DNA from: Halorussus salinus
GTDB lineage: Archaea; Halobacteriota; Halobacteria; Halobacteriales; Haladaptataceae
Reading direction: 5' to 3'
Length of the DNA stretch: 64,000 nt
Assembly: GCF_004765815.2 (NCBI RefSeq)
Contig: NZ_ML974128.1
Location: 310,001 to 374,000, forward strand
The notes under the pieces are model-generated. The model was not told the origin of the DNA. It searched no databases and saw nothing but the letters and a program-made list of their open reading frames with translations. The position numbers and the translations under genes were made by a program. Numbering within the stretch: the stretch's first letter is position 1; each line of letters starts with the position of its first letter. This document shows, in pieces, positions 33,289 through 41,464 of this stretch.

Positions 33289-34689
33289 TCAGTCGAGGCT
33301 GTGACCGCACTGCGGGCAGAACGCCTCGTCGCCGTCGATGTCGGCACCGCAGTCGGGACACGCCGGGTCGGAGTCGTCGAGGTCGTGGCCGCACTGCGGG
33401 CAGAACGCCTCGTCTCCGTCCAGCGGCTCCTCACACTCCGGGCAGGTCTCGTCCGGGAGTTTCGTCCCGCAGTCCGCGCAAAACGCCTCGTCCGAGGAGA
33501 CCGCCGCGCCGCAGGAGGGACACTGCCCGCTCTCGTCGCCGGACGCTCCGGTGGCCCGCGTCCGGGTCGGCGCGTCCGCCGTCGTCTCCACGACGGGGTC
33601 GAGACAGACCAGCGAGTCGCCGCCGACGACGATGCCGTCGTCGAGGACGACCGGGTGGTACTCCACGCGGGTCGGAACATCGACGTGCCACGATTCGGTG
33701 CCGTCCGCGAGGTCGAGCGCGGTCAACGACGTTCCGGTCGCCTCCTCGGTGCCGACGAAGACGGTCTCGCCCACGACGGAGAGCGGACTGGTCGGCGTCA
33801 GGTCGAACGCCTCCCACTGGCGCGTTCCGTCGGTCGCGTCGAACGCCGCCACGCCCGCCGCACCGACTGCAATGTCACCGACGACGGCGAGGACCGTCTC
33901 GCCGACGGCCGCGATAGCCGACGCCGACTCGCCGAGTCTCGTCTCCCACGCCGTCGTCCCGGTCGCGGCGTCGTACGCCCGAAGCGACGGCTGTGACCCG
34001 GAACCGCCGACACTACAGTACAGCGACCTGTCGTGGACCACCAGCGACTCGGCGGGACCGGATTGGTCGAGTGTCGCCTCCCACACGGATTCCCGGCCGT
34101 CGTACCGGATGAGGGTCCCGCGAACGCTCACGAACGCCGACCCGTCCGCGACCGCGAGTTCGCTCGGGCGGGGGACACCGGCGTTCGATTCGACTTCGTA
34201 GACGATGCCCCGCGAGTACGACTGGTTGCCGTCGGGGAACGTAGCGATTCTGACCACGAGGTCGTCGCGGACGTTGGAGCCGGGATTGACGACGTACACG
34301 TCCGAGCCATCGACCGCCAACCGTTGAGTGGCGGCGTCGAGTTCGACCGACCATTCGGTGCGCTCCGTGCGCGGGTCGAACGCGGCGACGCCCTCGCCCG
34401 TCGCGGCGTAGAGTCGGCGCGAGTCCGCTCCGAACCCCCGAATCCGGTAGTCGTCCGGGAGGTCGAGTCGGAACGTCCCGGAGCCGTCGTCGAGCCGATA
34501 CCCCACGAGGTCGGTGTCATCGAACTCTCTTACGGTCGTGTAGACTCCGCCGTCGAGGACCAGCGGTTGGGCGTCCGGCTCGATTGGGGTCTCCCAGCGA
34601 ACCTCGGCGTCGCTCGGCGGCGTGCCGTCGGGCCGACTCGCGGTTCGGCCCGCATCTCCACCTGCAAGCGAGTAGTTTCTGTCCTCCAT
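33289..34689 (-). CDS. PQQ-type beta-propeller fused to three zinc-ribbon units
   Basis: 466 aa from the ATG at 34689. Residues about 30-370 are repeated PQQ/quinoprotein-like blades (AAFDPRTERTEWSVEL, RAYDAATGTTAWETRLG, AAFDATDGTRQWEAF, TALDLADGTESWHVDV). There is no signal peptide, so the propeller is probably cytosolic. The last 80 residues contain three zinc ribbons of the pattern CPxC-x12-CxxC: CPSCGAAVSSDEAFCADCG, CPECEEPLDGDEAFCPQCG, CPDCGADIDGDEAFCPQCG. The ribbons recall double-zinc-ribbon (DZR) modules. Combination unusual; function unknown. Confidence 0.85.
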   Translation of the reverse strand: MEDRNYSLAGGDAGRTASRPDGTPPSDAEVRWETPIEPDAQPLVLDGGVYTTVREFDDTDLVGYRLDDGSGTFRLDLPDDYRIRGFGADSRRLYAATGEGVAAFDPRTERTEWSVELDAATQRLAVDGSDVYVVNPGSNVRDDLVVRIATFPDGNQSYSRGIVYEVESNAGVPRPSELAVADGSAFVSVRGTLIRYDGRESVWEATLDQSGPAESLVVHDRSLYCSVGGSGSQPSLRAYDAATGTTAWETRLGESASAIAAVGETVLAVVGDIAVGAAGVAAFDATDGTRQWEAFDLTPTSPLSVVGETVFVGTEEATGTSLTALDLADGTESWHVDVPTRVEYHPVVLDDGIVVGGDSLVCLDPVVETTADAPTRTRATGASGDESGQCPSCGAAVSSDEAFCADCGTKLPDETCPECEEPLDGDEAFCPQCGHDLDDSDPACPDCGADIDGDEAFCPQCGHSLD

Positions 34690-34745
34690 ACGCCACGCAT
34701 GACCGCCAGCTGTTAAGAAACGAAGGGGTCGAACGGAGCGGCGAT

Positions 34746-36077
34746 TCAGGCGACCTCCTCGACCGACGCGCGCAGGAGGTCGAAACCGAGTTCGATTTCG
34801 CGGGCGGTCACGTCCAGCGGCGGCAGGAGTCGGAGCGTCTTGTAGCCACAACCGAGGACGAGGAGGCCGCGCTTCAGCGCGGCCTTGACGACCGCTTCGC
34901 GGCGGTCCTTCGTGTCGAACTCGACCGCGAGCATCAGGCCCCGGCCCCGAACGTCAACGACGTTCGGCAGTTCGGCGTCCTCGATGAGTTCGGTCATCTG
35001 GCGGCCGCGCTCGGTCGCGTTGTCCAGCAGGTCGTACTCGTGGATGGCGTCGATGGTGAACACGCCCTGCATCGAGTCCACGATTTTGCCAGCGCCCCAC
35101 GTCGAGGAGAGTCGGGCCTTCTCCTTGGGGAACATGTCGGAGTTGGCGACCGTCGCGCCAGCGCGGAGCGCCTTCGCCGAGGTGATAACGTCGGGTTCGA
35201 GGTCGAGGTGGTCGATGCCCCACATCTCGCCGGTCCGGCCCATCCCGGCCTGAATCTCGTCGCTGATGACGGTCACGTCGAACCGCTCCCGTATCTCCGC
35301 GAGGTCGCTGACGAAGCCGTCGTGGGGAACGCGGTAGCCCCCTTCACCCTGCACGGGTTCGAGGATGAGGTAGGCGACCTCCTGCGGGTCGATGACGCCC
35401 TTCTCGGGGTCGAGTTTGTCCGCGACGACGTTGCCGCCGGGGCCGTCGGTGAGCCACTTCTCGCGGTAGTCCTTCTCCGTCGAGGGGTAGGGCACCGAGA
35501 CGACGCCGCCGACCTCGGGGTAGCCCTTGCGGTGGTTGACCTTCGAGCGGTTGAGCGAGAGCGCGCCGAGCGTCCGGCCGTGGAACGCGCCGTCGAAGGT
35601 GAACGCGCGGTGGCCGCCCTGCGCGTAGCTGATTTTGATGGCGTTCTCGACCGCCTCAGCGCCCGAGTTCGAGAGGAAGACGGTGTCGAGGTCGTAGTGG
35701 CTCGTGAGGTCAGTGAGTCGGTCCATCAGTTGGGTCGGACCGGGAAGTTCGGGCTCCTCGGGCGGCCAGCCGCCAGCGGCGTAGAAGTCTTGCCCCGCGA
35801 TTTTCAGCGGGTCCACGAGGTCGAACTCCTCGAACTTCTCCATGATTTTGGGGTTGTTGTACCCGAGCGGCGCGGACGCGACGTGACTGGTGAAGTCCAT
35901 CAGGACGTTGCCGTCCACGTCGGTACAGAACGGTCCCTCGGCGGGTTCGGTGAAGTCCCACACGAAGTCGTAGACGTAGGTACTCGGCGCGGAGAACTGG
36001 TGGTGGTAGTCGGCCCACTCCTCCGCTCGCTTTCCGGGCATGTCTTCAACCGTCGGTTCTGCGGTGTCTCGGTCCAT
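34746..36077 (-). CDS. Class III PLP-dependent aminotransferase
   Basis: 443 aa from the ATG at 36077. PLP motifs: FLSNSGAEAVENAIKISYAQGG, FDGAFHGRTLGALSLN, VISDEIQAGMGRTGEMWGIDH (Asp/Gln contacts) and EPDVITSAKALRAGATVA with the Schiff-base Lys in SAKAL. Acts on an omega- or alpha-amino group; in haloarchaea such enzymes are annotated as 4-aminobutyrate, ornithine or aspartate aminotransferases, and the substrate is not decidable here. A TATA box lies about 29 nt upstream. Confidence 0.93.
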   Translation of the reverse strand: MDRDTAEPTVEDMPGKRAEEWADYHHQFSAPSTYVYDFVWDFTEPAEGPFCTDVDGNVLMDFTSHVASAPLGYNNPKIMEKFEEFDLVDPLKIAGQDFYAAGGWPPEEPELPGPTQLMDRLTDLTSHYDLDTVFLSNSGAEAVENAIKISYAQGGHRAFTFDGAFHGRTLGALSLNRSKVNHRKGYPEVGGVVSVPYPSTEKDYREKWLTDGPGGNVVADKLDPEKGVIDPQEVAYLILEPVQGEGGYRVPHDGFVSDLAEIRERFDVTVISDEIQAGMGRTGEMWGIDHLDLEPDVITSAKALRAGATVANSDMFPKEKARLSSTWGAGKIVDSMQGVFTIDAIHEYDLLDNATERGRQMTELIEDAELPNVVDVRGRGLMLAVEFDTKDRREAVVKAALKRGLLVLGCGYKTLRLLPPLDVTAREIELGFDLLRASVEEVA

Positions 36078-36100
36078 GACACGGGGTATGAAGGGGCACC

Positions 36101-36111
36101 CTTTAATTGAA
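36101..36111 (-). promoter_or_regulatory. TATA box of the aminotransferase gene
   Basis: Minus strand TTCAATTAAAG, about 29 nt before the ATG at 36077, so the transcript is probably leaderless. Confidence 0.5.
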
Positions 36112-36242
36112 TTGGTTTCTTGCGCTTCGGGCAAGAGTTGCAACTGGTTCGATTTTCCGGCCGAAGTTAGACGGTCGCCCCCACCTCGGCAATACTTACG
36201 CGGCGGAACGACCGCGGACCCCGTCGTCGCGGCGACCGTCGG

Positions 36243-37502
36243 TCATATCGTCGCGAGGAGCGCGGCAATCGCGGACCCGGCCAGCAGGACGCCGCTCCAC
36301 GCCGCGACCCGGTAGCTGAAACTCCGGTCGGGCGCGGAGAGCGTCAGCGCGGCTTTCACCACGATGGACGATGCGGTCGCCAGTAGGATGGCGAACACCG
36401 AGGTCTGGTGGTCGATGGTGCCGCCCATGTACAGCAGGACCGCCGAGGAGGTCGCGCCCGCGCTGGACACCAGTCCCGAGAGAATCGCGGTGACGTAGAA
36501 TCCGGCGGAGCCGAACTGCTGTTGGGCGACCGCGCCGCCCGCGATGACTAGCAGGAAGATGGCTCCGAACCCGAGCGCGTTCCGGAGCGAGAAGGGACTC
36601 TCTAAGTCCATCTCGACCTGCTCGGACCAGTCGGCCGCGTAGGCCGCGATGACGACGCTCCCGAGGATGACCGCGCCGAGCGGGAGAATCGCGCCGTACA
36701 GCACCGGTCGTCCGCTCGGGAACGTGAACGCCAGCGCGATGGCGAGGTTCCGGACCGCCATCGCGGCGTCGGCCAGCAGGATGGCCGCCACGCCGTAGGA
36801 GGCCGCCTCGGGGCGCTGGCGCACGTGGTCCAGCATCGTCCCGACGACCGCGGTCGAGGAGGCCAACCCGCCGAAGAAGCCCGTGACCGCGATGCCCCGG
36901 CCGCCGTAGGTCGTCACGACCGCGTAGTTGACGATGCCGATGGCCGCGACGGTGACGACCATCAGCCACACCACGCGGGGTTCGATGCCGAAGGCGAACT
37001 CCTCGTCGGGCAACAGCGGGTAGATGACGAACGCGAGGATGGCGAACTCGACGGCCGACCGGAGTTCTTGGCGGGACATCCCCCACGCGAACGAGTGGAG
37101 TTCGCGCTTGAGGACGAGCAACAGCGACGACAGCACCGCCACCGTCACGCCCACGAGGATGTACCCCTGCATCACGAGCGCGCCGACTCCGAACGCGACC
37201 AGCATCGACACGGAGGTCGTCAGCGCGAGGCCTTCCTCCTCGCTGCCACGCAAGCCCTGCACCGCCAGCAGGACGCCCTGCACGATGACCAGCAGGCCGC
37301 CCAGCAACAGTAGTACGTCCTTGTCGAGGAGGGTGAACACCGCGCCCAGTAGGCTGATGAGCGTGAACGTCCGAATCCCGGCGGGCTTGTGTGACCACTC
37401 CCGCTCCAGTCCGAGGAACAGTCCGAGCGCGGCCGCCAGCGCGATGCGGACGACCTCGCTCTCCAGTGGAACTTGCGTCAGAAAGTCGGCGATACCCGGC
37501 AC
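36243..37502 (-). CDS. MgtC/SapB-DUF4010 family membrane protein
   Basis: 419 aa from a GTG at 37502, supported by a TATA box. About twelve transmembrane helices. The first third (ALGLFLGLEREWSHKPAGIRTFTLISLLGAVFTLL) is the MgtC domain with its conserved GLERE and RTF..S motifs. The remainder (VVTTYGGRGIAVTGFFGGLASSTAVVGTMLDH, ILSGLVSSAGATSSAVLLYMGG) is DUF4010, an internal duplication seen in this family. Probably transports or senses ions; no substrate is established. Confidence 0.88.
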   Translation of the reverse strand: MPGIADFLTQVPLESEVVRIALAAALGLFLGLEREWSHKPAGIRTFTLISLLGAVFTLLDKDVLLLLGGLLVIVQGVLLAVQGLRGSEEEGLALTTSVSMLVAFGVGALVMQGYILVGVTVAVLSSLLLVLKRELHSFAWGMSRQELRSAVEFAILAFVIYPLLPDEEFAFGIEPRVVWLMVVTVAAIGIVNYAVVTTYGGRGIAVTGFFGGLASSTAVVGTMLDHVRQRPEAASYGVAAILLADAAMAVRNLAIALAFTFPSGRPVLYGAILPLGAVILGSVVIAAYAADWSEQVEMDLESPFSLRNALGFGAIFLLVIAGGAVAQQQFGSAGFYVTAILSGLVSSAGATSSAVLLYMGGTIDHQTSVFAILLATASSIVVKAALTLSAPDRSFSYRVAAWSGVLLAGSAIAALLATI

Positions 37503-37524
37503 AATTCAATACCTCTACGTAGTG

Positions 37525-37532
37525 CTAAATAT
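37525..37532 (-). promoter_or_regulatory. TATA box for the GTG-started MgtC/DUF4010 gene
   Basis: Minus strand ATATTTAG, centred about 27 nt before the GTG at 37502; supports both the leaderless transcript and the GTG start. Confidence 0.6.
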
Positions 37533-37710
37533 CACTCTGCAGATTAATAGGTGTACTGGCGGAACGGCCGGAGACCTCGTTCGTCGGTCGCGGCCGTTCG
37601 CCCGCGGTCGGTCTCGTCGCCGGAGTCCGCTGGGCGAATCGCGGGCGCTTCGGCCGCGGGAACCCTACGGACTGCGAACATTTTTACCAGCGCGCCCGAG
37701 TTGCTTGGGT

Positions 37711-39006
37711 ATGGTCGGCGGTCTAGACATCGACCGGACGCGAATCGGCTGGTGGCTGGTCGGGGCGGTGCTGGGAGCGGCGGTGCTGTTCGTCGTCTAC
37801 TCGTTCGTCGGTACGTTCGTCTTCGGCATCTTCCTCTACTACGCGACCCGACCGGTGTACAAGCGCCTGCGGCGGCGCATCCGCCCGGCGAGTCTGGCCG
37901 CCGCGACCGCCATCTTCGCGCTCGCGCTCCCCGTCTTGCTCTTGATGGCTTACACCGCGGCCATCGGACTCCAAGAGTTCAACAACATCGCCAAGCGAAC
38001 CGACATCGACGGTCTCCAAACCACGATTCAGCCCTACATCGACGTGTCGTCGCTGGCCCGGAGTCCCGAGGAACTACTGGCGAACCCCGACCCCGCGCTG
38101 GTCGAGGAGATCGGTCGCTCGGCGCTCGACTACGTGGGATTCATCGGGAACGCCGTCCTCCACCTGTTCGTGATGATCGCCATCGCGTTCTACCTCCTGC
38201 GGGACGACCACCGGCTCTCGCGGTTCTTCCGGCGGCAGTTCGGCGACGAGGGAGGCGTCGCGGAGGCGTACGTCCGGGCGGTCGATAGGGACTTCAACAG
38301 CATCTTCTTCGGGAACATTCTGAACGCCCTCCTCACGGGGACCATCGGCGCGGCGTCGTACAACGCCTTGAACATGGTCGCGCCGACCGCACTCGTCGTC
38401 CCGTATCCGACGCTGGTCGGCCTGTTGACCGGCGCGGCCAGCCTCATCCCCATCGTCGGGATGAAACTGGTCTACTTCCCGATTTCCGCGTATCTCGGCA
38501 TCGAAACCGCGCTCTCGGACCCGGCGTTCCTCTGGTTCCCGGCGCTGTTCTTCGTCGTCTCGCTGGTCCTCGTGGACACGATTCCGGACCTCGTGTTGCG
38601 GCCCTACGTCTCGGGTCGGAACCTCCACGTCGGACTCGTCATGCTCGCGTACATCTTTGGACCGCTCCTGTTCGGCTGGTACGGCATCTTCCTCGGCCCG
38701 ATGATTCTGGTGCTGGTCGTCCACTTCATCCGCATCGTTCTGCCGGAACTGGTCGCGGGCGAACCAATCCGGCCGTGGGCGGTGGACCCGACGTACCTCT
38801 TCGACCGGGAACCGCGCGTGACCCACCCCGAGGAGAACTACTCCGACGGGAACTTCGGCACCGACGATTCGACCGGCGGGACCGACGACGCGGGCGGCGT
38901 CGGCGACGGCGCGACGACCGACGGCGGCGAGACTGGAGGTACTGACGGCGGGGCCGGAGGGACCGACGAGGGCGCGGCGTCGCGGCGGGACGGGACCGAC
39001 CGCTGA
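37711..39006 (+). CDS. AI-2E family transporter
   Basis: 431 aa from the ATG at 37711. Eight or so transmembrane helices in the order of the AI-2E exporter family (YdiK/TqsA): GWWLVGAVLGAAVLFVVYSFVGTF, a large soluble loop, then FYLLRDDHRLSRFFRRQF, DRDFNSIFFGNILNALLTG, and the signature FGPLLFGWYGIFLGPMILVLVV. The C-terminal 80 residues are Gly/Asp/Thr-rich and disordered, an unusual haloarchaeal extension. Known relatives export quorum signals, Na+ or act as antiporters; substrate here unknown. Confidence 0.9.
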   Translation: MVGGLDIDRTRIGWWLVGAVLGAAVLFVVYSFVGTFVFGIFLYYATRPVYKRLRRRIRPASLAAATAIFALALPVLLLMAYTAAIGLQEFNNIAKRTDIDGLQTTIQPYIDVSSLARSPEELLANPDPALVEEIGRSALDYVGFIGNAVLHLFVMIAIAFYLLRDDHRLSRFFRRQFGDEGGVAEAYVRAVDRDFNSIFFGNILNALLTGTIGAASYNALNMVAPTALVVPYPTLVGLLTGAASLIPIVGMKLVYFPISAYLGIETALSDPAFLWFPALFFVVSLVLVDTIPDLVLRPYVSGRNLHVGLVMLAYIFGPLLFGWYGIFLGPMILVLVVHFIRIVLPELVAGEPIRPWAVDPTYLFDREPRVTHPEENYSDGNFGTDDSTGGTDDAGGVGDGATTDGGETGGTDGGAGGTDEGAASRRDGTDR

Positions 39007-39015
39007 CCGCGAGGG

Positions 39016-39303
39016 TCAGGCCTCGACGCTCAACTCGATGTACTGGGTTTCCCACTCCCGGCGGGCCTCGATTTCGCGGTCTCCTCGGCGGGTCAGCGTG
39101 TAGAAGTTCGTCCGGCGGTCGCGCTGGCCCTTCTCGACTAACCCCTTATCTACCAACGTGTCGAGGTTCGGGTAGAGTCGGCCGTGGTGAATCTCCTTCT
39201 CGTAGTAGTTCTCCAGTTCGTCCTTGATAGCGAGGCCGTGCGGTTCGTCCAGTCCCGCGATGACGTACAGCAGGTCGCGTTGAAAACCTGTCAAGTCGTG
39301 CAT
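39016..39303 (-). CDS. PadR family transcriptional regulator
   Basis: 95 aa, a single winged helix with no C-terminal dimer extension. LTGFQRDLLYVIAGLDEPHGLAIKDELENYYEKEIHHGRLYPNLDTLVDKGLVEKGQ is the PadR core with the recognition helix GRLYPNLDTL. Convergent with the AI-2E transporter gene, 9 nt from its stop. Haloarchaeal PadR-like proteins are usually local repressors; target unknown. Confidence 0.93.
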   Translation of the reverse strand: MHDLTGFQRDLLYVIAGLDEPHGLAIKDELENYYEKEIHHGRLYPNLDTLVDKGLVEKGQRDRRTNFYTLTRRGDREIEARREWETQYIELSVEA

Positions 39304-39514
39304 GGGTAACGTATCAGCTAGGACGCCGACGAAAATGAATATAACGGCCCTTCGTGGCCGACTCTCTTCGCATAACCGAACCGGTACGTTCGCGCCGATT
39401 CGCGCGCTCGGCCTTGACCTCTCCGGCCGTCGTCAGGTGACCGCGCCTCCGAACCTCGGCCGCGATTCCCTACTCGACCGCGAACTTATCCGCGTCGGTC
39501 GCGTACACGTCACT

Positions 39515-39805
39515 ATGCCAGAAGAAGTACTCTTCGAGACCGAACGTCGGATGGACCGAAACGAGATAGCGGCTTACTTCCGGACCGTCGCCGAGAAGTT
39601 GGAGTCGGGCCAAGACCTCACGCTGTCGGCGGGCGACCAGTCGGTGACGCTCGCGCCGCCCGCGCAACCGACCTTCGAGGTGAAGGCCGAGCGAGAGACG
39701 CCGAGTAGCGGCGGCCCCGGCGAACTGAGCGTCGAGTTCGAACTGGAGTGGGACGAGGACGGCGGACAGGGAAGCGGGAGCGACGCGTCGCTGGACATTC
39801 AGTAG
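39515..39805 (+). CDS. Amphi-Trp domain protein
   Basis: 96 aa from the ATG at 39515. VLFETERRMDRNEIAAYFRTVAEKLESGQDLTLSAGDQSVTLAPPAQPTFEVKAERE and SVEFELEWDED show the amphi-Trp pattern (a small helix-beta domain that usually ends in an aromatic-rich strand). Acidic tail. Function of the family is not established. The start used is the first ATG of the conserved region; an earlier in-frame start at 39302 gives unconserved Arg/Thr-rich sequence. Confidence 0.8.
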   Translation: MPEEVLFETERRMDRNEIAAYFRTVAEKLESGQDLTLSAGDQSVTLAPPAQPTFEVKAERETPSSGGPGELSVEFELEWDEDGGQGSGSDASLDIQ

Positions 39806-40003
39806 GCCCGCGACCGCTCGGTCTCCGGGCCGGAAATCGTCTGGTCCGGAGATCACCCCGGAGGCACAACCCGACGACGTGACTCGGGAAAAAGTGACTC
39901 GAAGCCAAGTACGATACGACGAGCGTGCGATGTGACGAAACTACCGCTCTCGAACTCGTGATACTCGAAAGGAATATGGAAAGGAAAGCGGAACACGCGG
40001 GGG

Positions 40004-40080
40004 TGAAAAAGCCCCGCGAACCGCTTGCCGCCCTGAATTGGTCCCCGCTGACGCTTCGGCCCTCCAAGCGAAGCGTCACC
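40004..40080 (-). ncRNA. Candidate small structured RNA, unassigned
   Basis: Predicted 5' end GGTGACGC at about 40080, 25 nt after a TATA box (40102-40107). The first element is a perfect 9-bp stem, gacgcttcg/cgaagcgtc, with a 10-nt loop, closed by GGT/ACC across a 7-nt bulge. The transcript would continue through gcggggaccaattcaggg and aagcggttcgcgggg to a T5 run at 40006-40010. If it ran on, aagcgg and cgcgggg could pair with later cccccgcg and ccgctt. It matches none of tRNA, 5S, SRP RNA, RNase P RNA or a C/D box RNA that I can recognise. Confidence 0.4.
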
Positions 40081-40101
40081 TGAACCAAAACGCCCTAACA
40101 A

Positions 40102-40107
40102 CTTAAA
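40102..40107 (-). promoter_or_regulatory. TATA box of the candidate small RNA
   Basis: Minus strand TTTAAG within GGTTTAAGTTG, 25 nt before the predicted RNA start; no start codon with a conserved reading frame lies at leaderless distance. Confidence 0.45.
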
Positions 40108-40196
40108 CCTAACGCCGCCGGAATCCTGTACCGGTACCGGGGTGGAGTGTCAGTTTCAGAACCGAGGAGTCGAAATTTTCGGAAATGTTAGCCGCC

Positions 40197-40343
40197 TCAG
40201 ATGTGTTCCTCTTCCAGAACCCACCCGAGCGCCCGTTTGTAGTAGGTGAACATTTGACGGACGCCCTCGTGGCGCATGTCCTCGTCTTCGAGGTGTTCTT
40301 TCAGGAACTCGTACTGCTCGCGTATCTCCTCCTCGTCTCTCAT
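40197..40343 (-). CDS. 48-aa haloarchaeal small protein
   Basis: ATG at 40343, stop at 40197. Protein begins MRDEEEIREQYEFLKEHLED and ends RALGWVLEEEHI. It is helical, acidic, with regularly spaced aromatic and Leu residues (YEFLKEHL, MFTYYKRALGWVL), and has a normal haloarchaeal amino acid balance, unlike overlapping frames. Function unknown. It lies between the candidate RNA promoter and the DUF1028 gene, all on the minus strand. Confidence 0.7.
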   Translation of the reverse strand: MRDEEEIREQYEFLKEHLEDEDMRHEGVRQMFTYYKRALGWVLEEEHI

Positions 40344-40433
40344 GTGGCGTGGGTTGGGTTTCGCGCGTAATGAGTTCGGCGGGAACTCCCTTCGGACCGT
40401 TTCGAGTTTCCGACCGGTGGCGCTACTCCGCCG

Positions 40434-41360
40434 TCACTTCCGGTCCAAGCGCGACAGTCCGTGCCAGATGGCGTCCACCAGTCGGGCTTCGCCCTCGCCG
40501 TCGGCGTCGGCCCACCCGCGGGCCAGCGCGTCCTCGATTACCGCGAGGTCGTGGTTCTCGAAGTTGTTCATGCCGCGGAACTCCTCGAGTGCGTCGCGTT
40601 CGGCCTCGCCGAAGGTCTCGCTCGGTTCGCCGTCGAAATGGTCGAGGTCGGCCAGCGTCCCGGCGACCGCTCGGGCCGTCTCGCCCGACAGCTCTCGGAG
40701 GTCGTCGGACTCCTCGCGTTCGAGGAGGGTCACGTCGTAGAGTTTGAACACTCGCTCTAGCTCCTCGATGGGGGCCTCGTGGTCGTCCACGCGCACGTCT
40801 ATCCAGCGGTCGTTCTTGCCGTCGTAGCCGCCCTCGGGCTTGACGACGTAGAGCGCCGCGCTCTGCTCGCCGCGCTTGTCGCCGCCCGCCTCGTTGCCCG
40901 CGTGGAGCGCCGCGAGGAGCTTCTCGGGGAGTCCGCCCTCGGTCTCCTCGTAGGTCTCGGCCATCGCGTCGAGGGTCGCCTCGTTTTCGAGGATGTTGCC
41001 CTGCACGGTGTAGGTCTCGCCCTGCCGGTCACCCGCGAACTCGAAGCACTCGTCGCCGGTGAACGCCGCGACCGAGCCGTCACGGCCGACGACGCCGACC
41101 TGCCGCTGTGGGGCCTCCGGGTCGTCGCCGGTCAGTGATTCGACGACCTCCTCGGCCGGTTTCCCGTCCCGGAGGAGGTCCAACCCGTCCGGCCCGTAGG
41201 CGACGTTGGCGAAACTCTGGGTGGCGATTGCTCCGGCGTCGGCGCTGGCGAACGGCACGACGGAGCCGACGCTGACGAACTTCGACTGGACGGCCACGCC
41301 GACCGCCTCGGTCTCGGGGTCGCGCGCGACGATGGAGAACGTGGATGGTCGCGGTTGCAT
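40434..41360 (-). CDS. DUF1028 family protein
   Basis: 308 aa. The N-terminal 210 residues match DUF1028: STFSIVARDPETEAVGVAVQSKFVSVGSVVPFASADAGAIATQSFAN, RQVGVVGRDGSVAAFTGDEC, VQGNILENEATLDAMAETYE, DKRGEQSAALYVVKPEGGYDGKNDRWIDVRVDDH. The fold is Ntn-hydrolase-like; an enzymatic activity is not established for the family as far as I know. The remaining 90 residues form a helical extension (GETARAVAGTLADLDHF) with a peptidoglycan-binding-like feel but no clear match. Confidence 0.88.
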   Translation of the reverse strand: MQPRPSTFSIVARDPETEAVGVAVQSKFVSVGSVVPFASADAGAIATQSFANVAYGPDGLDLLRDGKPAEEVVESLTGDDPEAPQRQVGVVGRDGSVAAFTGDECFEFAGDRQGETYTVQGNILENEATLDAMAETYEETEGGLPEKLLAALHAGNEAGGDKRGEQSAALYVVKPEGGYDGKNDRWIDVRVDDHEAPIEELERVFKLYDVTLLEREESDDLRELSGETARAVAGTLADLDHFDGEPSETFGEAERDALEEFRGMNNFENHDLAVIEDALARGWADADGEGEARLVDAIWHGLSRLDRK

Positions 41361-41464
41361 GCCCGACGAGAGGGCCGTGTGACCGAAAAGCGTTCGCCCG
41401 GCGGTAGCAGTCTCCGGTACTCACGTCGTCGTCTCGTCTTCCTCACCTTGCCGTCTCGTCTTCC

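Larger units (their letters stand above)
39806..40196. other. 391-nt gene-free interval with a candidate RNA gene
   Basis: No protein gene supported. The left 170 nt show nothing recognisable. The right part holds a minus-strand TATA box, a hairpin-rich GC segment and a T-run, described separately, and the palindrome ccggtaccgg near 40131-40140. Confidence 0.6.

Noticed and set aside
32241..33680. Large fused protein containing the peroxiredoxin
   Set aside because: The upstream part of this frame is the antisense/shifted shadow of the PQQ and membrane protein genes; the peroxiredoxin starts at the ATG at 32714.
39853..40101. 82-codon minus-strand frame across the candidate RNA
   Set aside because: Lacks a good start, Arg/Phe-rich composition unlike the acidic proteins here; the hairpin and T-run interpretation fits better.
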